Counted from the stretch's first letter, positions 34,093 through 42,369 are shown. The stretch: 64,000 nucleotides of DNA from Sphingomonas sp. 35-24ZXX (GCF_000786215.1 NZ_JROG01000004.1:744001-808000); one strand, 5' to 3'. The notes: generated by a model not told the origin, from the letters alone. Numbers and translations: made by a program.

Positions 34093-35088
34093 ATGACCAA
34101 CCCCCGTTTTGACGTCCTCGCCATTGGCAATGCCATCGTCGACGTGATGGCCCCTGCCGATGATGCCCTGCTCGCCAACGAAGGCCTGACCAAGGGCGGC
34201 ATGATGCTGATCGATGCAGAGCGCGCGACCTCGCTCTACGAAGCGATGGGCCCGGCGCAGGAAATCAGCGGCGGATCGGCCGCCAACACGCTGGCAGGCC
34301 TCGCCGCGATGGGCTGCAAGTGCGCGTTCATCGGTCAGGTCGCCGACGATCAGCTGGGCGAAGTGTTCGCGCATGACGTCCGCGCGTTGGGCATCGATTA
34401 TGCAACGCCGGTGCGCGCGGGCGAAACCCCGACCGCCCGCTGCCTGATCCTCGTCACCCCCGATGGCCAGCGCACGATGAACACCTTCCTGGGCGCATCG
34501 CAGTTCCTGCCCGCCAGCGCGCTCGACCCCAAGATGATCGCGGACGCCGCCGTGCTGTATCTTGAAGGCTATCTGTGGGATCCCGAAGAGCCCCGTGCCG
34601 CGATGCGCGCCGCCATCGATGCCGCCCGCTCGGCCGGCCGCAAGGTCGCCTTCACGCTGTCGGATGCGTTCGTGATCGATCGTCACCGCGCCGACTTCCT
34701 CGATCTGCTCGACAAGGGCCAGATCGACATCCTGTTCTCGAACGAAGCGGAAATCTGCTCGCTGGCGCAAGTCGATGACTTCGAAGCCGCCGTCGCCACC
34801 ATCTCCGCCAAGCTGCCGACGCTGGTCGTGACCCGCAGCGAACATGGCGCGATTGCCGTGCAGGACGGCCAGCGCTTTGCCGTTCCGGCCGAGCCGATCG
34901 ACAAGGTCGTCGACACCACCGGCGCGGGCGATCTGTTCGCCGCCGGTTTCCTCGCCGGACAGGCGCAGGGTCGCGACGCCGAAACCAGCCTCAAGATGGG
35001 CGCGATTGCCGCAGCCGAGATCATCTCGCACTTCGGCGCACGCTCTTCGGCGGACCTGAAGGCGCTGATCGCGCAGAAGCTGGGCTGA
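34093..35088 (+). CDS. Adenosine kinase, PfkB family
   Basis: This 331-residue PfkB sugar kinase matches the adenosine-kinase subgroup of alphaproteobacteria. The N-terminal VLAIGNAIVDVMAP and SGGSAANTLAGLAAMG bind substrate, TMNTFLGASQFL is subgroup-typical, and the catalytic anion-hole motif is DTTGAGDLFAAGFLAG near residue 275. It salvages adenosine to AMP. ATG 34093 fits the family start; no strong Shine-Dalgarno is evident. A hairpin follows the gene. Confidence 0.9.
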   Translation: MTNPRFDVLAIGNAIVDVMAPADDALLANEGLTKGGMMLIDAERATSLYEAMGPAQEISGGSAANTLAGLAAMGCKCAFIGQVADDQLGEVFAHDVRALGIDYATPVRAGETPTARCLILVTPDGQRTMNTFLGASQFLPASALDPKMIADAAVLYLEGYLWDPEEPRAAMRAAIDAARSAGRKVAFTLSDAFVIDRHRADFLDLLDKGQIDILFSNEAEICSLAQVDDFEAAVATISAKLPTLVVTRSEHGAIAVQDGQRFAVPAEPIDKVVDTTGAGDLFAAGFLAGQAQGRDAETSLKMGAIAAAEIISHFGARSSADLKALIAQKLG

Positions 35089-35105
35089 ACTGTCTGGGAG
35101 AGGGC

Positions 35106-35122
35106 GGGGGCCTGGTGCCCCC
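35106..35122 (+). terminator. Hairpin downstream of adenosine kinase
   Basis: GGGGG (35106-35110) pairs with CCCCC (35118-35122) around CCTGGTG, 18 bp past the stop. There is no T-run, so termination would be weak. Confidence 0.4.
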
Positions 35123-35193
35123 GTCTGAGCCGCTGCCGCATCAAAGCGGCTTGCGATAGGGATCATCGGCGCAGAAGCCGGAAAATATGAGAG

Positions 35194-35227
35194 GGGCCGC
35201 CGGGAGTCGAGGCTCCCCGCGCGGCCC
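35194..35227 (-). terminator. Long GC hairpin after the small minus-strand ORFs
   Basis: The arms 35194-35206 and 35212-35227 pair with a small bulge around loop TCGAG. On the minus strand the hairpin is followed nine bases later by ATTTTC, so it could end a small transcript from about 35390. Confidence 0.45.
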
Positions 35228-35236
35228 ATCACATGG

Positions 35237-35365
35237 TCAGCGGCCGGAAGTGCCGCCTTCGAAGTGTATCTCGCGCTTTAACAAGCGCCTGCCCAGACCA
35301 TAGGGCAGAAGGCTGTTAGCCGCGAACACTCCGAATGGACTTGACCGACCCCTTTGCTGAACCAT
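35237..35365 (-). CDS. Candidate small protein, 42 aa
   Basis: In the 488-bp gap between adenosine kinase and tlyA, the minus strand holds a 42-residue frame starting MVQQRGRSSPFGVFAANSLL and ending EGGTSGR. It is basic and contains one moderately hydrophobic stretch. GGAGG (35384-35380) lies 14 bases before this ATG. A stem-loop pairing TAACA/TGTTA and CTGCCC/GGGCAG lies inside it (about 35279-35318). I do not recognise it, and third-position GC is lower than in neighbours. It could be a real small protein, or part of a structured RNA. The rest of the gap to 35576 shows only an AACCCG/CGGGTT inverted repeat near 35420-35442. Confidence 0.35.
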   Translation of the reverse strand: MVQQRGRSSPFGVFAANSLLPYGLGRRLLKREIHFEGGTSGR

Positions 35366-35372
35366 GAGACAT
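35316..35372 (-). CDS. Candidate 18-aa peptide behind a perfect Shine-Dalgarno
   Basis: AAAGGAGGTGATC on the minus strand (about 35387-35375) is the exact complement of the 16S rRNA 3' end and lies seven bases before this ATG. The frame codes MSHGSAKGSVKSIRSVRG and overlaps the 42-residue frame. It may be a leader peptide coupled to it. Confidence 0.3.
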   Translation of the reverse strand: MSHGSAKGSVKSIRSVRG

Positions 35373-35576
35373 CGGATCACCTCCTTTCGCTATGTTGAAA
35401 CCAAGTGAAGGGCCATTCGCAAAAACCCGGTATTTCGCGGGTTCTTGACGATCTGTATACCTTGCACCCCTGTTGTGAATCATTGCCGGGCCTACAGCAA
35501 GACTTGTATTTCAAAAATTTCGGCGTCATCATCGCGCGCTCGCAAAACGATATCGCTGCCGTTATGGGCAGCTATC

Positions 35577-36356
35577 ATGGCCGAGCATTCCCCCGCCTCC
35601 AATCCCGGTAAACCGCGCAAGACACGCGTCGACCAGTTGCTGGTCGAGCGGGGGCTGGCGGAGAGCCGCGCGCGCGCGCAAGCGCTGATCCTGGCGGGGC
35701 TGGTGTTCGTGGGCGAGCGCAAGGTCGCCAAGGCGGGCGAGACGGTGCCCGGCGACGCGCCGATCGACGTCCGCGGGCGCGATCACCCCTGGGTTTCGCG
35801 CGGCGGCATCAAGCTCGCGCATGCGCTCGACCATTTCAAGATCGATGTGACCGGCATGACCGCGATCGACGTCGGGTCGTCGACCGGCGGATTTACCGAT
35901 GTGCTGCTGACCCGCGGCGCGGCCCATGTCTTTGCGGTGGACAGCGGCACCAACCAGCTCGCTTGGAAGCTGCGGCAGGATGACCGGGTGACCGTGCACG
36001 AACAGACCAGCGCGCGGATCATCACCGATGCGCACATCACCCGGCCCATCGATATCGTGGTGTGCGATGCCAGCTTCATCGCGCTCGACAAGGTGCTGCC
36101 GGTGCCGATGTCGTTCGCACGCCCCGGCGCCTGGCTGGCCGCGCTGATCAAGCCGCAGTTCGAAGTGGGGCGCGATCAGATCGGCAAGGGCGGCGTGGTG
36201 CGCGATCCCGATCTGCACGCGGCGGTGTGCGATCAGGTGATGCGGTGGCTCGAGAGCATCGACTGGCCGGTCACTGGCCTGACGCAAAGCCCGATCACCG
36301 GCCCCAGCGGCAATGTGGAATTTCTGGTCGCCGCGCAGAAAGGGCGTAGCTGCTGA
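35577..36356 (+). CDS. tlyA: TlyA-type 2'-O-methyltransferase / hemolysin-family RNA methylase
   Basis: This 259-residue protein has an N-terminal S4 RNA-binding domain (TRVDQLLVERGLAESRARAQALILAGLVFV) and an FtsJ-like Rossmann methyltransferase domain with the SAM motif AIDVGSSTGGFTDVLL and the acidic VVCDASFIALDKVLP. TlyA 2'-O-methylates rRNA cytidines in actinobacteria; in other bacteria it is often annotated as hemolysin A, and the rRNA role is inferred. ATG 35577 fits; no strong Shine-Dalgarno is evident. Confidence 0.92.
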   Translation: MAEHSPASNPGKPRKTRVDQLLVERGLAESRARAQALILAGLVFVGERKVAKAGETVPGDAPIDVRGRDHPWVSRGGIKLAHALDHFKIDVTGMTAIDVGSSTGGFTDVLLTRGAAHVFAVDSGTNQLAWKLRQDDRVTVHEQTSARIITDAHITRPIDIVVCDASFIALDKVLPVPMSFARPGAWLAALIKPQFEVGRDQIGKGGVVRDPDLHAAVCDQVMRWLESIDWPVTGLTQSPITGPSGNVEFLVAAQKGRSC

Positions 36357-36461
36357 CGCAAAAAGTCCATAATTACCATGGTAAACCGCGCTGGCGCGGC
36401 GATGGCGAATCCGATATGCGAAGCCACACGCCCAGTTTTTCGGGCAGGAGACTTCGCTTCG

Positions 36462-37031
36462 ATGAATGAAATTGCCTCTCCCATGCAGCTTCGCCTCTCC
36501 TTTCTGCGATGGGCGCTGCTGTTTGTGCCCCTGGTGGTTCTGCTGGGCTTCGGAGTGAGCAATTTTTCCGGATCGGGCGAAGAAAACCGCTGGTTCCAGG
36601 CGCTACAGAAGCCGGCGGCGCAGCCTCCGGGCTGGGCCTTCGGCCTCGCGTGGTCGATCCTGTACGTGATGATGGGGTTCGCGCTGACCGTCGTGGTCAC
36701 CGCACGCGGCGCGCGGTTGCGCGGGCTGGCCGTGCTGCTGTTCTTCGTGCAGCTGGCGCTGAACCTTGCCTGGCCGATCTACTTCTTCGGCATGCACCAG
36801 GTGACGGGTGGTTTCTATCTGATCGTCGCGGTGTTCGTGGCGGCGTTCGCGACCACCATCGTGTTCGGCCGGGTGCGCCCGCTGGCAGCGTGGCTGATGG
36901 TGCCGTATCTCGTCTGGCTGTGCTTCGCGTCGGTGCTCAACAAGCAGATCGATGCGCTCAATCCCGATGCGGAGCAGTTGGTCGTGCCGCGCGATGCCCA
37001 GCGCATTCAGCTGGCTCCGCCTGCCCAGTGA
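36462..37031 (+). CDS. tspO: TspO/MBR family tryptophan-rich sensory protein
   Basis: This 189-residue protein has five membrane helices and the TspO pattern. The helix 1-2 loop reads WFQALQKPAAQPPGWAFGLAWSILYVMMG, with the conserved KPxxxPPGW, and NLAWPIYFFGMHQ follows. TspO binds porphyrins and, in Rhodobacter, modulates photosynthesis genes. The extra C-terminal 30 residues (NPDAEQLVV...) are not part of the core. CAGGAG lies upstream of ATG 36462. Confidence 0.9.
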   Translation: MNEIASPMQLRLSFLRWALLFVPLVVLLGFGVSNFSGSGEENRWFQALQKPAAQPPGWAFGLAWSILYVMMGFALTVVVTARGARLRGLAVLLFFVQLALNLAWPIYFFGMHQVTGGFYLIVAVFVAAFATTIVFGRVRPLAAWLMVPYLVWLCFASVLNKQIDALNPDAEQLVVPRDAQRIQLAPPAQ

Positions 37032-37128
37032 ACAGCGGGCTGCGGGTTGCGATTGGCGCGAACCGCCCCACATGATAGCATAACCAATGACCCGAGAGGC
37101 CTTGCTGTGCCTCTCCAAGGAGCCCATC

Positions 37129-37398
37129 ATGCAGAACAAGTCCGAATTTGGCGGCGATTTCGCAAAGTTCATCAATGGCCTCGCTGGCACCGTCGCCGGC
37201 ATGAGCCGTGAAGCGGGCGAAAGCGCGCGCGAGCGTACCCGCGAGTGGATCGCCGGGCTCGATTTCGTCAGCCGCGAGGAATTCGAGGCGGTCAAGGAAA
37301 TGGCCGCGAAGGCGCGCGAAGAGGCTGACAGCCTGGCGGCGCGCCTGGCTGCACTGGAAGCCGCAATGGCAACCAAGGGTGCTGCGGGCAGCGAATAA
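37129..37398 (+). CDS. ubiK: UbiK family (BMFP) ubiquinone-biosynthesis accessory factor
   Basis: This 89-residue protein has the BMFP pattern: an amphipathic N-terminal half (FAKFINGLAGTVAGMSREAGESARERTREW) and a C-terminal coiled coil (VSREEFEAVKEMAAKAREEADSLAARLAALEAAM). UbiK helps the aerobic ubiquinone-synthesis complex. AAGGAG lies before ATG 37129. It has no Ubi neighbour here. Confidence 0.85.
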   Translation: MQNKSEFGGDFAKFINGLAGTVAGMSREAGESARERTREWIAGLDFVSREEFEAVKEMAAKAREEADSLAARLAALEAAMATKGAAGSE

Positions 37399-37517
37399 GG
37401 CGTTCATACACTGTCTTTATCCACAGTTTTTGAACAGACTTCGCCACATCACGGCCCGCGCTGCGCCGTGGGGGCATTGCGCGCAGCCAGGCAACGGGTC
37501 ATTTTGACCGCAGTGCC

Positions 37518-38045
37518 ATGGGGCGCGAAAGGACATTTTACGTGAACGAACAGCAGCTTGATCTGGACCGGGAGGAAGCAGCCCCGGTCGATATGCTCGC
37601 AGCGCTGTTCGAAGCGCGCGGCTGGCCATGCGAAATGGTCGGCGAGGACGAGCTCCTGACCGAGGTCAAGGGCAGCTGGACCAGCTACCAGCTGCGCGCG
37701 ATCTGGCGGCACGAGGACAATGTCCTGCAGTTGCTGGCCATGCCCGATATCCGCGTGCCCGACGACAAGTTTGCGGTGATCTGCGAGGCGCTTGCGCTCA
37801 TCAACGAGCAGCTTTGGCTGGGCCATTTCGATATCTGGTCGAACAGCGGCGTGGTGCTGTATCGCAACGGCATGATGCTCGGCAGCGATGCGATGCTGGG
37901 GCTGGACCAGGCCCAGCTGGCTGTGGAAGCTGCGATCGATGAGTGCGACCGCTTCTATCCCGTCTTCCAGTTCATCCTCTGGGGCGACAAGACCCCGCAG
38001 GAAGCGCTGGCCGCAGCACTGATCGATACCCAGGGCGAGGCCTGA
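37518..38045 (+). CDS. YbjN domain-containing protein
   Basis: This 175-residue protein carries a YbjN/type III chaperone-like fold (VDMLAALFEARGWPCEMVGEDELLTEVKGSWTSYQLRAIWRHEDNVLQLLAMPDIRV, then INEQLWLGHFDIWSNSGVVLYRNGMML). Members affect motility and exopolysaccharide in enterobacteria; the mechanism is unclear. The start may be ATG 37518 or GTG 37542. A palindromic element follows, before proC. Confidence 0.85.
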   Translation: MGRERTFYVNEQQLDLDREEAAPVDMLAALFEARGWPCEMVGEDELLTEVKGSWTSYQLRAIWRHEDNVLQLLAMPDIRVPDDKFAVICEALALINEQLWLGHFDIWSNSGVVLYRNGMMLGSDAMLGLDQAQLAVEAAIDECDRFYPVFQFILWGDKTPQEALAAALIDTQGEA

Positions 38046-38078
38046 GGGTCCTGGCAGCATAGCCACTTCAGCCGCGTT

Positions 38079-38143
38079 TCCGACCGAAGTCGAGGGACGT
38101 ACGCGCGACGGTTGCCCATCAGGTCCCTCGACTTCACTCGGGA
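38079..38143. repeat. Palindromic element, copy 2 (between ybjN-like gene and proC)
   Basis: Arms 38079-38098 and 38123-38143 match copy 1 with a few changes (ACCGAAGTCGAGGGAC / GTCCCTCGACTTCACTCGGG). The loop is 24 bases. The right arm ends five bases before the proC Shine-Dalgarno. Confidence 0.9.
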
Positions 38144-38158
38144 CATACGGAGTTTCTT

Positions 38159-38962
38159 GTGTCGGGCGTCTTTCCCCAATCTCTATTGGTCATCGGATCG
38201 GGCAACATGGCAGGCGCGATGCTGCGCGGCTGGTTTGCGCAAGGCCTTGCGCCCGCCAGCGTCACGATCGTCGACCCGTCACCGCGTGACCTGCCCGAAG
38301 GTGTGCGCCACCTGACCGCCATTGATGCCTCCATCGCCGCGCCCGATTGGCTGCTGCTCGGCATCAAGCCGCAGATGCTGGGCGATGTCGCGCCGCAGTT
38401 GGCCACAATCGACCTTTCGGGCACGCTGCTGGTCTCGATGCTCGCCGGTATCGAAATCGCAAGCCTGGCAAGGGCCGTGCCGACGGTACGCGCGATTGCC
38501 CGGATCATGCCCAACATGGCGGTGGGCATCGGCCAGTCGGTGACCGCGCTCTATGCCGATGCGCTGGATCAGCCGGACCGTGAACGGCTCGAATCGCTGT
38601 TCGCGATGCTCGGCACCGCCGAATGGCTGACGGACGAATCGCAGATGCACCTCGTCACCGCCTTGAGCGGATCGGGCCCGGCCTATCTGTTCCGGTTCAT
38701 CGATGCGCTGGGCAAGGGTGCGGTAGCGCTCGGCATGGCGGAAGACCAGGCCGCGCGCTTTGCGATGGCAATGGTGGTTGGCTCGGCCGAGCTGGCCCAT
38801 GTCTCGTCCGAATCGCCGGCTGAACTCGCCGAACGCGTCGCCAGTCCTGGCGGCACCACCCGCGCCGCGCTCAACGTGTTCGACGCGGATGATGTGTTGG
38901 ACCGCCTTGTCGGCGAGGCGATGGCGGCAGCGGCCCAGCGCAGCGTCGAGCTGGGTCAGTAA
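38159..38962 (+). CDS. proC: Pyrroline-5-carboxylate reductase
   Basis: This 267-residue enzyme makes L-proline from pyrroline-5-carboxylate using NADPH. The Rossmann loop is LVIGSGNMAGAML, and the signature SGSGPAYLFRFIDALG and the C-terminal ASPGGTTRAALNVFDADD are canonical. The start is GTG 38159, with GGAG just upstream. The leader contains palindrome copy 2. The 3' end overlaps the convergent GrpB gene by seven bases. Confidence 0.96.
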   Translation: MSGVFPQSLLVIGSGNMAGAMLRGWFAQGLAPASVTIVDPSPRDLPEGVRHLTAIDASIAAPDWLLLGIKPQMLGDVAPQLATIDLSGTLLVSMLAGIEIASLARAVPTVRAIARIMPNMAVGIGQSVTALYADALDQPDRERLESLFAMLGTAEWLTDESQMHLVTALSGSGPAYLFRFIDALGKGAVALGMAEDQAARFAMAMVVGSAELAHVSSESPAELAERVASPGGTTRAALNVFDADDVLDRLVGEAMAAAAQRSVELGQ

Positions 38963-39465
38963 CCGCCGCGTTCCGCGGACCACGCGAGCGCTTCGGCCTC
39001 GGTCGCCAGAACGAAAGGACCCTTGCGCTCGACATAATGATCGGGGTCGGCCGCGAGCCGCTGCTTGAGCGCGTCATAGTCCGCCGCCCTGGCCGGATGC
39101 GCGCGCAGATAGTCGCGAAAGGCGAGGTGACGCACGACGTGCGGCGATCCCTGGGCGAAGGCATGAAGATGATGGATGCGGGTCCCTGCCGCGTCCTCCT
39201 TGCGGAAATAGCGGCGTCCGGGGATACCGAACTCTCCCATCGCCTGATAGCCCAGCGCCACCAGAGCGGGCGCTGCCTGGTCCAGATCAGCCAGATCGCG
39301 CACCTCTGCCAGCATGTCGATGATCGGCTTGGCCAGAATGTCTGGAATGGCCGTGCTGCCGATATGGTGCAAAGCGATCAGCGGACCCTCCAGGGCCGCG
39401 CCGATCGCTTGTGCTTCAGCCGTAAACGCTCTGGCCCATGCGGGATCGTGCGGCACGACCAGCAT
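38956..39465 (-). CDS. GrpB family nucleotidyltransferase-like protein
   Basis: This 169-residue protein matches GrpB/UPF0157. The pattern VPHDPAWARAFTAEAQAI is followed by HHIGSTAIPDILAKPIIDMLAEV (nucleotidyltransferase-like GS...D.D), GYQAMGEFGIPGRRYFRK, and HLHAFAQGSPHVVRHLAFRDYLRAHP. The function is not established. The start at 39465 is the first Met in the domain; the frame open upstream is antisense to the next gene and rejected. Confidence 0.88.
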   Translation of the reverse strand: MLVVPHDPAWARAFTAEAQAIGAALEGPLIALHHIGSTAIPDILAKPIIDMLAEVRDLADLDQAAPALVALGYQAMGEFGIPGRRYFRKEDAAGTRIHHLHAFAQGSPHVVRHLAFRDYLRAHPARAADYDALKQRLAADPDHYVERKGPFVLATEAEALAWSAERGGY

Positions 39466-39479
39466 CGCCCGCGCTTCGC

Positions 39480-40349
39480 TTACGAACAGGGCAGGTCGTA
39501 GAAGCTCCGGATCTTGTCCCACGCCTCGTCGGCGGTTTCGACAAAGCTGAACAGCTGAAGGTTGCTCGCCGAGATCACACCCTCTTCGGCCAAAGCCTCG
39601 AAGTTGACGACGCGGTTCCAGAATTCCCGGCCGAACAGCATGATCGGGATCGGCGCCATCTTGCCGGTCTGGATCAGCGTGAGCAATTCGAAGAATTCGT
39701 CGAACGTCCCGAAGCCGCCGGGGAACACCGCGACCGCGCGGGCGCGCAGCAGGAAGTGCATCTTGCGCAGCGCGAAATAGTGGAACTGGAAAGACAGGTG
39801 CGGGGTGACGAAACGGTTGGGCGCCTGCTCGTGCGGCAGCACGATGTTGAGGCCGATCGAATCCTTGCCGACATCGGCTGCACCGCGGTTGGCAGCTTCC
39901 ATGATCGATGGGCCGCCGCCCGAGCAGACGACGAACTGGCGCTTGCCGTCTTCTTCGACGCCGCATTCGCTGGCGAGTGCGGCGAGCTTGCGGGCTTCGT
40001 CATAATATTTCGCCTTGGCGACCAGCCGTTCGGCGACGGTCTTTTCCTCGGGCGTGCGGGCTGCCTCGACCAGGCCTTCGGTCTTGTCGGGCGAAGGGAT
40101 GCGCGCCGATCCGTAGATCACCAGCGTCGATCCGATGCCGGCCTCTTCCAGCAGCATCTCGGTCTTGAGCAGTTCCAGCTGGAAGCGCACCGGGCGCAGC
40201 TCCTGGCGCAGCAGGAATTCGGTATCACCAAAGGCCAGCCGGTAGGCGGGGTCCTGGGTCTGGGGGGTGTCGTGCACCGCAGCTTCAGCGGTACGGGCGT
40301 CTTCGGCGGCGGGACGAAACCGCGGCTCGGTCAGTTCTTTCTTGGTCAT
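39480..40349 (-). CDS. LOG family protein (TIGR00730, lysine-decarboxylase-like)
   Basis: This 289-residue protein is a LOG-family phosphoribohydrolase-like enzyme. LVIYGSARIPSPDK, CSGGGPSIMEAANRGA and the catalytic signature FPGGFGTFDEFFELLTLIQ are present. Family members release free cytokinins from nucleotides. ATG 40349 is preceded closely by GGGAG; a TTG at 40358 is possible. The long N-terminal extension before the fold is typical of the sphingomonad form, but that is from memory. Confidence 0.9.
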   Translation of the reverse strand: MTKKELTEPRFRPAAEDARTAEAAVHDTPQTQDPAYRLAFGDTEFLLRQELRPVRFQLELLKTEMLLEEAGIGSTLVIYGSARIPSPDKTEGLVEAARTPEEKTVAERLVAKAKYYDEARKLAALASECGVEEDGKRQFVVCSGGGPSIMEAANRGAADVGKDSIGLNIVLPHEQAPNRFVTPHLSFQFHYFALRKMHFLLRARAVAVFPGGFGTFDEFFELLTLIQTGKMAPIPIMLFGREFWNRVVNFEALAEEGVISASNLQLFSFVETADEAWDKIRSFYDLPCS

Positions 40350-40374
40350 CTCCCGCAATTAATGAGCCGATCGC

Positions 40375-41283
40375 CTATCGGCAATAGCCTTGGCCGCTCA
40401 TGTCGACATGCAGGTGGTCGCGATGCGCCGCGTTATAGTCGGGGCCCAGCACCGTGCCGAAGCGCTTGCAGGCGCTGGAGTGGATCGTGCGCAGAAAGGC
40501 GCGCTCCTGGTTCGATCCGTTCCACCCCTGCTTGACGCTGATCCGGCGGCCGTCAGCCAGCACGAAAGCGGCAATATCGATCGCATTGGCGTGCGCGTGC
40601 TGCGAAAGCTTGAGCGAGCCTGCAATGTTGCGACAGGCATAGCTGCCCATCGTCTCGATCTTCACCAGCGGGCTGCCCAGCATCTGCTCGGCGGCGCGAG
40701 CGATGCCGTATTGCGCCCATCCGGCGAAGCGCTGCGCGAGTTCGCAGCGCACGGGGCCGATGTTGCTGATCGCCAGTTCGGCGCGCCCACGGCCGATATC
40801 GGTCAGGCCGATGGTCGACAGGCGCACGCTGCCCAGCTGCGAACAGCCCGCGCCGAAGGTCTGGTCCGGCACGGGGGTGAAGCGCACCTGCGCCTTGGCG
40901 AGCTGGTTGATGCACTGCCGGGTTTCGGCTGCCGGCGGCGGGGGCAGGGCGGCCGTGCTGGTGCTGCTGCGCGCGGGCGGCTGAGCGGGTGCGCGCGACA
41001 GGCCTCGGCCCTCGGGCAGCATCGAGCAGCCGGCGAGCAGCACCGTCAGCGCCGCGACCAGTGCCATGCGTTGCAGCTCGGGCGATTCGAAATGGCTGTG
41101 AAAACGCGGATCGACGCGGCGCGCGGCCGACCTGTGCCGTTGGTGCCAGCTGCCTGTCGCAACCGGGAACGGCGCGCCGATCGCGGCGGGTCCGTCTGCT
41201 GCGGGCAGATCCAGCCCGCCCATCGGAACGGAGGGTGGGCAGGCCATGGCCGCAGCTTCGGGGGGGTGGACGCGTTCGGACAT
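40375..41283 (-). CDS. Extensin-like C-terminal domain protein
   Basis: This 302-residue protein has the extensin-like/M15-related C-terminal domain (about 120-302). Its pattern is CINQLAKAQVRFTPVP, then MGSYACRNIAGSLKLSQHAHANAIDIAAFVLADGRRI, ending HRDHLHVDMSGQGYCR, with Zn-ligand-like HxxxxD and HxH. A lipobox LLAGC follows a hydrophobic stretch at residues 73-87. If translation begins at 41067, it is a lipoprotein; from 41283 it has a 72-residue front. Function is unknown, perhaps peptidoglycan hydrolysis. Confidence 0.82.
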   Translation of the reverse strand: MSERVHPPEAAAMACPPSVPMGGLDLPAADGPAAIGAPFPVATGSWHQRHRSAARRVDPRFHSHFESPELQRMALVAALTVLLAGCSMLPEGRGLSRAPAQPPARSSTSTAALPPPPAAETRQCINQLAKAQVRFTPVPDQTFGAGCSQLGSVRLSTIGLTDIGRGRAELAISNIGPVRCELAQRFAGWAQYGIARAAEQMLGSPLVKIETMGSYACRNIAGSLKLSQHAHANAIDIAAFVLADGRRISVKQGWNGSNQERAFLRTIHSSACKRFGTVLGPDYNAAHRDHLHVDMSGQGYCR

Positions 41284-41435
41284 GGTGATTGTGTTACACG
41301 GTGAACTTTAACCCTGCCGTGCCGAGCTTGGTTAACGCGCTGTTAGGGGCTGCAAGCCCGGCATTGCGCGGACTTTGCGATAGGGGTACCGCTTGGCGCG
41401 ACGAATGAAGCGTCCATCACCAACGGATCGGCAAC

Positions 41436-42041
41436 ATGCTGCGATTGATCAATGTGCATCCTTTTTTCTGGCTGGTGCTGGCCGTTCCTGCCTTGGGAAT
41501 GATCGCGGGATTCGCACAGGACCCGGTCACCGCGTTCGATCTCATCCACCCCAGCGGCGAATTTTCGGTGCGGTTCATGATCATCGCGATGATGATCTCG
41601 CCCCTGCGCGCGGTGCTGGGGCGCCGTCGGTGGCTCGACTGGCTGCTCGCCCGCCGCCGGGCACTGGGCGTGGCGGCATGCGGCTATGGCGTGCTGCACC
41701 TGGCCTTTTATCTGTATGACATGGGCGACTGGGCGATGATTGCCGAAGAGGCGCTGATCTTCAGCATCTGGACCGGCTATGCCGCGCTGGTGATATTCAT
41801 CGCGATGGGGCTCACCAGCAACAACGCCTCGCAGCGCGCATTGCGGGCGAACTGGAAGCGGCTGCAGCGGCTGGTGTATCCAGCAGCATTGCTGATCGCT
41901 TTGCACTGGGTCTATGTTGATGGCGAGATCATGGGGATGGTGGTGCATTTCGTTCCGCTGCTCGTCCTGGAAACAGCCCGGATCATCCTTATGTTAAAGC
42001 GTCGTTCAGTGCGGGGGCGCAAAGAGGCGCTCACTGGATAG
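41436..42041 (+). CDS. Ferric-reductase-like heme membrane protein (MsrQ/YedZ-like)
   Basis: This 201-residue protein has six membrane segments and the ferric-reductase-domain pattern: HPSGEFSVRFMIIAMMISPLR, RRALGVAACGYGVLHLAFYLYD, WTGYAALVIFIAMGLTSN, and WKRLQRLVYPAALLIALHWVYV. The histidines in HLAFY and LHW are the expected heme ligands. MsrQ passes electrons to the periplasmic methionine sulfoxide reductase MsrP, but no msrP gene is adjacent. A PepSY-like protein gene follows 16 bp later. Confidence 0.87.
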   Translation: MLRLINVHPFFWLVLAVPALGMIAGFAQDPVTAFDLIHPSGEFSVRFMIIAMMISPLRAVLGRRRWLDWLLARRRALGVAACGYGVLHLAFYLYDMGDWAMIAEEALIFSIWTGYAALVIFIAMGLTSNNASQRALRANWKRLQRLVYPAALLIALHWVYVDGEIMGMVVHFVPLLVLETARIILMLKRRSVRGRKEALTG

Positions 42042-42057
42042 AGAAGAGGGATCAATT

Positions 42058-42369
42058 ATGAAATTTGCTCAGGCGATGCTGGCGGTTGCCGCAGCCACGG
42101 CGATGCAGTTTTCGGCAAGCCCGGAAGCCGCTGCGACCGGCAAGATGAAGTGCGACTCGGGTCCGCAGACGACCTGGAAGAGCCGCACCGACCTCGAGGC
42201 GAAGCTCAAAAAGGATGGCTGGACGGTCAAGAAGTCCAAGGTCGATGGCGGTTGCTACGAAGTCTATGGCGTGACCCCCGAAGGCCAGAATGTCGAAGCC
42301 TATTTCCACCCGGTCACGATGGAAAAGCTGCTGGTTTCTCAGCGTGGCAAGGTAATTTTCAAGAAGTGA
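42058..42369 (+). CDS. Small periplasmic PepSY-like protein
   Basis: This 103-residue protein has a signal peptide (cleavage near EAAA-TG) and a single domain with TTWKSRTDLEAKLKKDGWTVKKSKVDGGCYEVYGVTPEGQNVEAYFHPVTMEKL, the PepSY pattern. PepSY proteins often partner heme- or ferric-reductase membrane proteins. It is 16 bp after the MsrQ-like gene; co-function is inferred from this placement. GAGAAGAGGGA lies before ATG 42058. Confidence 0.82.
   Translation: MKFAQAMLAVAAATAMQFSASPEAAATGKMKCDSGPQTTWKSRTDLEAKLKKDGWTVKKSKVDGGCYEVYGVTPEGQNVEAYFHPVTMEKLLVSQRGKVIFKK

Noticed and set aside
35405-35611. 68-codon plus-strand frame before tlyA
   Set aside because: No ribosome-binding site, no recognisable pattern, and it overlaps the tlyA start in another frame.
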